Assembly: GCA_021464525.1 (NCBI GenBank)
Contig: JADRCO010001002.1
Span: 1 to 23,667 of the forward strand
Reading direction: 5' to 3'
Source of the DNA: Rhizophagus sp. LPA8_4_AMF
Lineage: Eukaryota > Glomeromycota > Glomeromycetes > Glomerales > Glomeraceae
Length of the DNA: 23,667 nucleotides
In this document: positions 1-9,159 of the stretch, in pieces
How the letters are laid out: each line of letters starts with the position of its first letter
How positions within the stretch are numbered: the stretch's first letter is position 1
Program-made: the position numbers and the translations under genes
The notes under the pieces: generated by a model
Told to the model about the DNA's origin: nothing
The model's database searches: none
What the model saw: only the letters and a program-made list of their open reading frames with translations

Positions 1-5
1 TGATA

Positions 6-53
6 GGGGTGAGAAATAATATTCCTCACCCGGGGTGAGGAATAAATTCACCC
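6..53. repeat. cluster of G/C-rich inverted repeats (hairpins)
   Basis: Four alternating arms of the type GGGGTGAG / CTCACCC / GGGGTGAG / TCACCC lie within 50 bases. The central pair (21-43) is a perfect palindrome with 11-base arms and a single-base centre; the outer pairs can also fold on either side. This is an island of G/C in very AT-rich DNA and abuts the tandem array. It could be a transposon terminus cut by the window edge. No function can be assigned. Confidence 0.6.
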
Positions 54-60
54 TTATTTT

Positions 61-745
61 ATGGAAAAATACCATTTTAACATTTTTTCACTTTTTTTAA
101 GAAAAAAATTGCTGAAACAGCATTTTTTCATTTTATCTTTTGAAAAAATACTGTTTTTTCATTTTTTTCACTTCTTTATGAAAAAAATTGCTGAAATGTC
201 ATTTTTCATATTATTTTATGAAAAAATGCCATTTCGGCATATTTTCATTTCTTTTAAAAATTGCCAAAATAGTATTTTCATATTATTTTATAGAAAAATA
301 CCGTTTCACCATTTTTCTTCACTTTTTTTATGAAAAAATTGCCAAAACAGCATTTTTCATATTATTTTATGGAAAAATGCCGTTTCGCCATTTTTTTACT
401 TTTTTTATGAAAAAAATGGCCAATACGGCATTTTTTCATATTATTTTATGGAAATACTATTTCGTCATTTTTTCACTTCTTTTAAGAAAAAAATTGCCAA
501 AATGGCATTTTTTCATTTTATCTTTTAAAAAAATGCCATTTCAGCATTTTTTCACTTCTTTATGAAAAAATCGCTAAAGCGGTATTTTTTCATATTATTT
601 TATGAAAAAATGCCATTTTAGCATATTTTCATTTCTTTTAAATATCATCAAAATAGCATTTTTTCATATTATTTTATAAAAAATACCATTTTAGCATTTT
701 TTAGCATTTTAATAAAAAAAATGTTATGATAACATCAAAAGAACA
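61..745. repeat. degenerate ~78-bp tandem repeat (minisatellite), about 9 units
   Basis: A unit of the form ATGAAAAAATGCCATTTCGGCAT followed by TTTTCACTTC..., a second ATGAAAAAATTGCC..AGCA block and CATATTATTTT recurs with starts near 61, 139, 217, 290, 369, 448, 527, 601 and 674, a spacing of about 78 bp with small indels. Each unit carries two short imperfect dyads (TGCC...GGCA type). Because 78 is a multiple of three, long open frames persist here (61-333 and 188-565), but they translate to low-complexity Phe/Lys/His repeats with no start context or gene structure, so I treat the stretch as noncoding satellite. Confidence 0.8.
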
Positions 746-777
746 TTTCATAACATTTTTTCTTTTTTTATAAATTA

Positions 778-922
778 GGTTACCCAGCTGGTTACCTGAA
801 TTGATCTGAATACTTTTAAGTCAAACGGGTCAGATGGGTCAGAGCAGATAACTCAATTTGACCCGACCTGATAAAAATTTTTGGTTTGGGTTAGACCAAT
901 TACCTGACCTGACCTGACCTAT
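778..922. repeat. GGGTCAG / CCTGACC-rich repeat segment, probable TE end
   Basis: The stretch contains repeated GGGTCAG on one side (around 827-845) and GACCCGACCTGA and CCTGACCTGACCTGACC on the other (around 860-920), so short motifs face each other in inverted orientation. It is richer in G+C than its surroundings. It could be a subterminal region of a DNA transposon adjoining the element at 931-1334. There is no coding potential. Confidence 0.4.
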
Positions 923-930
923 ACAGAGCT

Positions 931-1334
931 CTAGTTAAAACTTCGCATGAGCCAGCTTGAGCTGAACCAAGCCAAAAGTTGAGACAATTCAGCTCGATTA
1001 GAATGGACAAGCCTAACTTGTTTTGAGCCAACCTAAGCTGAGCTGAGCTGAATCTTAAAATGGCTTGGTTTGAGCCAGCTCAGGCTGGGTGATTTATTGG
1101 TTTAAATATAGTATTTGCGAAATGATCAGTTGATGATCACATGCACAAAAATTATTTTTACTTGATCCTAGAGCTTGTGAGCTGACTCATAGTTTGTGAG
1201 TCAGTTTAAACGAGTTGCATTGAAGCTCAGCTCAAATGACCTAAACTCAAATAATTGCAAGCCCAGCTTGGTTCAGCTCAATATACCTGGCTCGTAAGCT
1301 GGCTTGAGCTGGAATGGTTCATGTGAAGTACTAG
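931..1334. mobile_element. candidate non-autonomous hAT-like element (MITE, ~404 bp)
   Basis: The left edge reads CTAGT..ACTTCGCATGAGCCA. The reverse complement of the right edge reads CTAGTACTTCACATGAACCA, giving an imperfect terminal inverted repeat. The flanking octamers ACAGAGCT (923-930) and ACAGTGCA (1335-1342) match at 6 of 8 positions, as an old 8-bp target duplication would. The interior is full of short AGCTGAGCT / TCAGCTC copies in both orientations, like the subterminal repeats of hAT elements. There is no transposase frame, so any copy would need a protein supplied in trans. The class is inferred mainly from the 8-bp duplication. Confidence 0.5.
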
Positions 1335-1342
1335 ACAGTGCA

Positions 1343-2251
1343 TATAGAGGGTTCTATAAGATGGTGGGTGGTGGTATAATTAATTACATTAGATAGCTTG
1401 TAGTTACAATTTTTTTTTGTATATTATAACATTAACTCTAATAAATTATATCATGTACTGCAGAAAATAAAAAAAAATAAAAAAATACAAATACATATTT
1501 TAATTTCAATTAATATTAATGTTAAAAATGCAATTTTATTACTACTATATTTTTTTTATTAAAATAAATCTAATGGTATAAAATTTTATTAATATATAAG
1601 ATACAATTTTGGGTAAAATTAATTTATATTAACTCAATTTTAAAATATGTTTGATATTAAAAAGTCTTATTATTTTGATTTTTGGTTTTTTTAAATCCAT
1701 AGTAAATATAAAAATGAAATTTTTATGCAGATTTTATAATACTTAAAATTTCAATTCTTTTTTAATGTATTTTCTGTGTTATACTTATTTGTTTAATATT
1801 GAGATTTTAATAATTTTAAAAATATATGTTTAAAAACTGGCAAATATAAAGCATGTTCTACAATTGAATATCAACTATATTTTTAAACATTTTATTGCAA
1901 ACAGCCTTAAAATTATTTGAGTAATAAGATTGCTAAATAGAATATTTGTTTTCAGAATTTCTTCCAAGAAAGACATCTTAGTGATATTAAAAGTCCGAAA
2001 GATTCTATTGAAAATAAATAATAAATAAAAGAATTCTGACAACAGCAATATTGATAAAAGCCTAAATAGCTTTATTTATGCATAGTGAAGCATTTGCAGA
2101 ATTTTAAAATTATTCTATTAAACTTCACGTCTAAATTGAATACAATAACTATATCTAAATAATATTAAATTAATTACAAAGAAAAATAAGGGATAATCTA
2201 AATATCTTTACAAGTTACTTTTTTTTTAAAAAAAAGCAAATATTACAAAAA
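1343..2251. other. AT-rich intergenic region downstream of PCK1
   Basis: The stretch is extremely AT-rich and has homopolymer A and T runs but no convincing frame, RNA gene or repeat. Its right part must hold the 3' untranslated region and polyadenylation site of the leftward PCK1 gene; AATAAA-like words are too frequent here to single one out. Confidence 0.5.
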
Positions 2252-4017
2252 TCAGGAGAGAATTGGACCAGCATTAACAACTTCAAGGGTTGTTTGATCT
2301 TGATACAATTTAAAGTTTTCAATGAAACGTTGAGCCAATAAATTGCGAGTTGATACATAACTCTCCTGACTTCCTTTCCATGTCTTTGCAGGGTGTAAAA
2401 TTTCTGATGGTACACCCGAACATGCTTTTGGAATTTGTAAATTAAATACTTCATAATTTTCGTATTCAGCTTGAGCAAGTTCTCCAGAGTGGATAGCATC
2501 AATAATAGCGCGGGAATATTTAAGCTTGATGCGCTCACCAATACCATAAGCACCACCGTTCCATCCAGTATTAACTAACCAGGCATCAGCTGAATGTTGT
2601 TCCATCTTTTCAGCCAACATTTTGGCATAACGATATGGATGTAATACAAGGAAAGGTTGACCAAAACAAGCTGAAAATGTAGCTTCTGGTTCAGTAACGC
2701 CATCTTCTGTGCCAGCAATTTTGGCAGTATACCCGGAGATAAAGTGATACATAGCTTGCGCGGAAGACAGTTTTGAAACTGGCGGAAGTACACCATATGC
2801 ATCACAAGTTAACAAGATTATGTTCTTGGGATGGCTTGATGATATGCAAGGTATTTTCGCATTTGGAATGTATTCAATTGGGTAAGCACATCGAGTATTT
2901 TCTGTAAGTGCAGCATCGTCATAGTTTACTACACGTGTTTGTGGATCATATACGACATTTTCTAAGACTGAGCCGAAACGGATGGCATTAAAAATTTCTG
3001 GCTCCTTTTCAGCTGACAAGTTAATGCACTTAGCATAGCAACCACCCTCGATATTAAAGATACCATCTTCTGACCAGCAATGTTCGTCATCTCCAATCAA
3101 GAAACGTTTTGGATCAGCAGAGAGAGTGGTCTTACCAGTACCAGATAGACCAAAGAAAATGGAAACATCGCCATCAGCACCCTCGTTTGCAGACGAATGC
3201 AAAGATAAAACATTATGTTTTATTGGCATATAATAATGCATGACTGTGAAACTAAAAAAAAAAAATAAGATGAATTCAAAATTAAGAAATCTCTGAAATG
3301 TAAAATTTATAATAAATACTTACATTCCTTTTTTCATTTCACCAGCGTATTCAGTTCCTAAAATGACCATTTCATTCATATGGAAATTAATTGCTACTGA
3401 AGTTGTTGACGTCATTCCAGATGTGTAACGATTTGCCGGGAAAGCACCAGCATTATAGATAGTGAAATCAGGAGTTCCGTAGTTTTCGAGTTCTTCTTCA
3501 GTTGGACGTATTAACATGTTTCGCATAAACAAGGAATGATAGGCACGAGCTGAGACAACACGGACCTTGATGCGATATTTAGGATCCCATCCAGCGTAAC
3601 CGTCAAAAACGTAAATACGTTTGCGAGTATTTAAGTAATCGACCGCACGTTCGCGGTTAATAAGGAAAACATGTTCTGGCAACTTAGTGTTAACAGGACC
3701 CCACTATTATTCAAAGAACACACAAATTGATTGATCAATATAAATTAATGATTTTAAATTATTAAAATTATATTATTTACCCAAATATCTTTTGCAGAGC
3801 CAGGTTCGTCAACGATACGTTTGTCTTTCGGAGAACGGCCGGTCTTATTACCAGAAGCGGTTACTAAAGCGCCAGTAGAAGAAATAGCAGAACCTGACTC
3901 GTATTTTAGGGCGTCTTCATATAATTGAGCGACCGAGGGATTCCATTGTATTGCAACATGATCATAATCAATATGTGCGGTATCATGAAGTTCTTCTTCA
4001 ATTCTAGAGTGAATCAT
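2252..4017 (-). CDS. PCK1: phosphoenolpyruvate carboxykinase (ATP), 3 exons
   Basis: This cytosolic enzyme converts oxaloacetate and ATP to phosphoenolpyruvate, CO2 and ADP, the committing step of gluconeogenesis. Exons are 4017-3781, 3703-3324 and 3251-2252, with GTAAAT..TAG and GTAAGT..TAG introns. They join in frame to 538 residues, close to the usual ~540-550. The N-terminal part carries [16 protein letters not shown]. The central part has [12 protein letters not shown] (substrate site), the P-loop [12 protein letters not shown] (residues about 240-251) and the metal-binding [10 protein letters not shown] (about 256-265). Adenine/substrate-site motifs such as NTGWNGG follow. All expected active-site motifs are intact. 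The ATG at 4017 gives the normal ATP-type N-terminus. In a lipid-fed symbiotic or oleaginous fungus it would link fatty-acid-derived acetate to sugar synthesis, which is inference. Confidence 0.96.
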
Positions 4018-5584
4018 AGTTTTCGTTTGAAATTTCGAAATTAATTAATAGGGTATTTATAAAATGAAATAAATGAGTCTTAGAGGAATAGACGTCAAAA
4101 AGCTGAGGTTTATATAAAAAAACGTATGAATTCATCATAGCTTAATAAAAGATGATAAAAAAAGCAGGAGGAAAACATCTAGATATCATTAAATCACAAC
4201 ATGCGTGATTTTCGGTACATACACAGTATCGGGAAAGTTCGGCATGTTTCGTCCGGAAATTTTCGTGTCAACGGCGTTTTCAAAATTCGATCACATTATA
4301 ACTTTACAAAATTCAAATACATAATTGGACAAGCGAATCTCAACTCAGAATTTAAAACTTACTAAAAAAAACCAATCGGGTTGTGTGTATTTTATTTATT
4401 TATTTATCATTTGTTAAGTTCCTAAATATTCCGAATACTTATTAGTCATTTCTTTCCGCTTTCTTCCTTTCTCTACCTTCTTTCCTTCTTTACCGATAAA
4501 ATGTTAAATAAATGCGTATGCTGTCTAATTTTGCGCGGACTTTCATCCTCAAGAAATGGTTTATCTTATTTGCCTTTTTATAGACAAATCATTTCCTCAA
4601 AATTTAATTATTTGGTTGCTGTTCAACCCCATGCGCAGGATTAATTTTACACTGATCGAACTTTTCTTATTCTAGAAACCCAAAATGACGATCGATTTAT
4701 ATTAGCGACTGCAAAATATATTTAGGAAACGTTACTTACTCAATGCTTTCTATGTTAAGATGGTAAACTTTAGCGAACCTATTATGTATGTAAAAAAAGA
4801 CCGATAAATCAGTGCATATGTACTTTAATAAATTATGCATTGATTTGCAGCGAGAAAAATAATATTTTTAATAAATTATTACGATATTTAGTTGCACGAT
4901 CCTAAAATGGAGATCTTTCTGTGCCAAGTATTTGCTGTGCCCATTTCCCCTAATTTTCTTTTTACTATGCCGGCACTTTAACTTCTCTTTTTGTACTTAA
5001 AATAGATATACACTGCGAAAAAAATAATCGATAGTCTTTGATACAGATTTTTTACATAATCAATATCAATTCTTAAAAATATACATATTTTTAGAATATA
5101 CGGAAAATCTTACTGCAAATAATTTATCAGCCTTTTTTTTTTTAGAAACAAAGGATCATAGATTTGACAGAAAACTATAAATTTTACTAGAGTTTCTAAA
5201 GTTTATGCAGCTCATTATTATCTTGCATAGTATAAGTTTATTTATTGATAGTATAAATTTTTTGAAGATCGGATTCAGCTAAATTTATCTTTCTTCGTGG
5301 CATATACTTTTTCTCCTTGTGGCTTTATCGGGATACGACATTTTTAATTTATAATCGACAAAACAAGTTAAGTTATACTTAATTATAGACATTTACACAA
5401 AAATAATTTGTACTGAACAAAAAAATTTTATAACTGTATTCAATTCGTTAAATTTTCTAACAGAAAATATTTTTTCTCTTTTGAACTGTATTTTTTTTTT
5501 TTTACTTAATAATAAAAATTTCAGATATTTTTTTTCAAAAAGAAAAAATAATAAAAATTTAAACTTTTCAACTTTCAAATAATC
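4018..5584. other. long divergent intergenic region between PCK1 and the DUF7707 gene
   Basis: About 1.57 kb separates two divergent starts and should contain both promoters. Visible are a less AT-rich patch at 4190-4290, a TTTA microsatellite (about 4389-4406) and a pyrimidine tract on the plus strand (about 4446-4492). I see no frame with family similarity, no tRNA-like B box and no transposon ends. The short open frame at 5393-5593 on the minus strand is low-complexity Lys/Phe sequence and is not called. Confidence 0.5.
4109..4116 (-). promoter_or_regulatory. possible TATA box of PCK1
   Basis: TATATAAA on the minus strand lies about 92-100 bp before the PCK1 start codon, a plausible position. 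In such AT-rich DNA a chance match is quite likely. Confidence 0.3.
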
Positions 5585-6325
5585 ATGTTTCAACTAAAAG
5601 AACTTCTTTTCGTTACCTTTTTATTTTTTGTTATAACAAAAGTTCACCCTCTTGATCGTAAGTAGTAGTTATTATTTTTGAGTTTTTTATTTTTAAAAAA
5701 ATACCATTTTTAACATATTTTGTTTTTAGCCTCCACTATTGATCCCGCAACTAAAGCAACCTGGTGTAATAATCAAATAGCTTCTTGCACAAATATTTGT
5801 TGGGATAATAATGGTAATGATGCAACAACCAACTTTTGTCAAGCGGATACACTTCAATATGACTGTGTGTGTTCAAATGGCGTAAGACCCAATGCCACCG
5901 GTAATTATTTTATTATTCTACATGTAAAGCGAACGAATACTTGCGAGCGGACTAACGAACAAAAAATTAATTAACCGTTTCGTTTAATTATATTAGAATA
6001 CACGCAAACCATTCCATACTTTACATGTACCGCTGATCAACAAGCATGCGTAGCTAAATGTAATCCCACTACACCTACTTGTGTTAGTGCATGTAATACC
6101 GGTAATTGTGGTGCAACAGCTCCTAAATCTTCCAAAGGTCCTCCAACTACCACCGTTCAAGGTAATAGTTCTCCTTCAGCTCCAGGAACCTCGGGAACAG
6201 CTACCCCGACTAAGAACCCTAACACCCTTCTTAGTGCAGCAGGCATGATATCACCAATTCAAAGCGGGTTCATGTTACTATTGACTTTTGTTGTCACTTT
6301 TTTCGCCTGTGCAAATTTATCTTAA
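5585..6325 (+). CDS. secreted GPI-anchored cysteine-rich protein, DUF7707 family, 3 exons
   Basis: Exons are 5585-5657, 5730-5900 and 5997-6325, giving 190 residues. Residues 1-20 form a signal peptide (MFQLKELLFVTFLFFVITKV). The mature domain holds about 12 cysteines arranged as in the fungal DUF7707 family: WCNNQIASC near the start, then DCVCSNGVRPN, YTQTIPYFTC and AKCN..C..C. A Ser/Thr/Pro-rich spacer (about 125-165) follows, then a hydrophobic tail GFMLLLTFVVTFFACANLS typical of GPI attachment. The protein is probably displayed at the plasma membrane or cell wall. Family function is unknown. The start is at exon 1 because only this ATG supplies the signal peptide; exon 2 alone would lack it. 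Both introns are GT-AG (GTAAGT and GTAATT donors). Confidence 0.85.
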
Positions 6326-7004
6326 GTTATTTTGAACATTTATGATAATATAGAAATTTTAAAAAAATGGACTATTTTGAATCAGCAATTAATTTTTTAT
6401 TTTTATTTAATTTCTTTTGCTGCATTCTTATAAAATTTTATTAAATAATTATTCGAATATATTTTAATCCTCTTTCTAATCATATTCTTAATGAAAATAT
6501 GTCACAAAAACTACAAAATTAATTATCAATGTATAAATTCAATCTAATTAGACATTGGACACGTGTGGTTCTTTAAAAAAACCGTCGAGAAAAAAAATAA
6601 ATCGCGTTAAATTATACTTTTAATATAATAAATTTCGTAATTCACATTTTCTACAATATAACGGTATTAATGTTCCGGGACCATCATTTAAATAAAGCGA
6701 AAATTTGATCTACAATTATATTGCCTTTTTTACCATAGCTCATAGATATTTATATAAATAACATGGATTTAATTTTTACCGAACTCAATTTAAATATAGT
6801 TAGCAATTTTTCAATTGTACTATTATTTGAGAGTATATTTAGACTCGATAAAACGAAGAATCAAATGAATAAAAAAGGGAAGATTATGTATTACAGTAAA
6901 CCAGAAGATCTTATAATACCTAAATAAAATTTCTTTAAAATAATATAAGAAAATCTATTTTAAGAATAAAATACAAACAACTAAAAACATACAAATAATA
7001 ACTA
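6326..7004. other. AT-rich gap between two convergent genes
   Basis: This is the shared 3' side of the DUF7707 gene and the leftward epimerase-like gene. It contains only AT-rich sequence with A/T runs. No gene, RNA or mobile element is visible. Confidence 0.5.
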
Positions 7005-8540
7005 TTAATCATCATTAATGGGCCACAAATTCAATACAATAAAATCATCTATCATTTCTTGAATTTTTTCATCTGTAATCTGAGGTACTTCATATTCAAA
7101 CCCTGTTTCTTTGATAATTTTAGTACCGTCAACGGACAATGCATTGTTATATAATAATTCTTTATCCAAATAAGGACTTAATGGAGTATTTTTAATTTTA
7201 TTAGTCCTCAAGAGAGTTACCCAAGGACGCATATGTTTGTCATTAATTTCATCAGTGGCATTATCAAGATTCAACTAAAAAAAAAAATTAAAATTACTTA
7301 AAACATTCATAAATGAATTTGTTTTAATGAAATTATACACACTTGGGCAAGGTTAGAAGTGATGGTTCCATGAAATCCGGTTTGTATGTTGAAGATATTA
7401 CTTATGTGTTTGTTAACTTTCTCTTGATCTAAAAATATGCTTGAATTAGCTGTCCGTTCAAAATAAAACCTTCAACAAGTAATTACGCACCTGTATTGCC
7501 TTGATCAGCCAAGTTATAAATCAAAATTCTTTTACCAGCTATCTGATTCTCCTCATACCAGGTAGCAATATGCCACATTGCGCGAACAACATCCGTTATG
7601 TGGACTGTGTTAATCTTTAGATCTTTGGCCCACAAAAATTTCATTTCCTCTTTGGTATATTGATAAATTCTACCACATACAATACGAGGAACTAATCCCA
7701 TTGTTGCACCTGTTCCATAAATAACAGCTGGTCGCAAAATGACCAGGTTAAGACCTTCGATCGTCTTCAATTTTTCTTCGGCTTTATATTTATATTTGGC
7801 CATAATAGTCCACGGTTTAATTTTCTCGTCTTCTTTGCTGGGATTCTTTAACAGATAAGAAACTTAATAAATTTTTTAATTTTCTATATAAAATATTACA
7901 ACTACAATTCAATTTACTTTATCGCTTTGATAAATTTCTGCTGTCGACAATTCTACAAAGCATTTGACTCTACGTCTAGCAGCCTCTTCAGCATTACGAA
8001 CTGATAATAAAAAGACACGTTCTTCATAAACCTAGTTTTATATGATATATACAAATATTAGCGCATATTTATACAACAAAATATAAATACATTTTATGAT
8101 CGAATTTAACGACTAACTCTTTCATTTTGTGAATATTTTGTTTCAGCAGCTAAATTAAATACATAATCATATGAACTCTCATCTTCCCGAGTAAAAACTT
8201 CTTTGATGGAAGCTGATCAAATAATATCATCAATATTTGTACAAAAATGGCAACGTGTGTTAATAATAACGCGTCATTAACTCTGAATATAACAAAAGAA
8301 AATTTGTTATGAAATAATTTGTCTAAAATTTTAAGTACCAGGATCAACCAGGTCCTTCTGCTTTACTTCTACATTTTCAAACGCCTCTCTTTGTCTAGGG
8401 TTCAAATTAGCCGTTAAAAGTAACGACTTATCAACTACTCTTATTTCCGAAGCGAGCTTATTCTCATAAAGATAGGGAACAAGGTTGCGGCCTATAAAGC
8501 CTAAGCCGCCAAGTACAAGTACCGTTGGTGCCGGTGACAT
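7005..8540 (-). CDS. NAD(P)-dependent epimerase/dehydratase-like SDR protein, 6 exons
   Basis: Exons are 8540-8339, 8212-8118, 8031-7918, 7845-7491, 7428-7343 and 7274-7005, giving 373 residues in one frame. The N-terminus is an extended-SDR Rossmann fold: VLVLGGLGFIGRNL (residues 7-20, GxxGxxG), with an acidic residue at the end of strand 2 (VVDKS, Asp37), which favours NAD. NLAAETKY and ELSTAEIYQ correspond to the NAA and active-site Ser/Thr strands, followed by LVILRPAVIYG. The usual catalytic YxxxK is not present in its expected place, where MAKYKYKAEEK is found. The family resembles 3-beta-hydroxysteroid dehydrogenase/nucleotide-sugar epimerases; the substrate is unknown. Intron 1 is the longest and its join is the least certain. 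Confidence 0.82.
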
Positions 8541-9159
8541 TTTTTTTTACTGTACGAAATTTTTTCGGATAAAAATTTTTTTCCCTTTAAAAAAGAAGTT
8601 TCTCTATACTCCTAAGGAGTAGCGAGATGTATTTGAATGAATGTATAAGTTAATAATATTAATAACCAAAATATTCTAAGAATGGGGAAAGAAAGATTGG
8701 TTAAGGTGACAAAAAAAAATAGTAGCAAAACACTTTGTGTGTGGTGATACGCAAAATGCACCAGTAACTTTTTCATTATAATCCATTATAATCCGCAGAA
8801 AGATCTAGTTTGATTACGTAATCTTGACGAATCAAACCTAGGCTCTTAGATAAGCAGTGAAATTTTGTATAAATTTTAATAACGAATAATAATTTGCTTT
8901 GAATACAGCTCCAATAATGTAATTAACATTATGAAGTCATTTTATTAATTTCTAATATATAAAATTATATGTACTTCAAATAATATATATATATATTTGG
9001 AAGTACACGATCATTAACTATGTGACCAAATGTTTTAGTGTTAAAGTAAAAAATTAATATGAAATAAACCTACTACTATATAATATTTCTCTTAAATACT
9101 TTTGAATAAAAAATAAAATAAAATAAAAAAATTATCGTAAGATAGTAAAATATCATATT
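8541..9159. other. intergenic: SDR-gene promoter and calnexin 3' flank
   Basis: The region holds a small perfect palindrome TACTCCTAAGGAGTA (8607-8621) 67 bp before the SDR start, a short direct duplication of CATTATAATC (about 8774-8795), a TA-dinucleotide run (about 8981-8997) and AT-rich simple sequence. No gene is seen. Confidence 0.45.

Noticed and set aside
61..565. Two overlapping open frames of 90 and 125 codons in the left repeat
   Set aside because: Both translate the same ~78-bp tandem unit into low-complexity Phe/Lys/His sequence and show no gene structure; the period being a multiple of three explains the open frames.
4090..4097. CRE-like TGACGTCT upstream of PCK1
   Set aside because: It matches 7 of 8 positions but lies between the putative TATA box and the start codon; a single short match in 1.5 kb is expected by chance.
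4230..4270. Possible carbon-source-responsive element (CSRE) upstream of PCK1
   Set aside because: The CGG/CCG-containing words do not satisfy the CSRE consensus when checked base by base.
5393..5593. 66-codon minus-strand frame overlapping the DUF7707 start
   Set aside because: It is Lys/Phe low-complexity sequence antisense to the signal-peptide exon of a well-supported gene.
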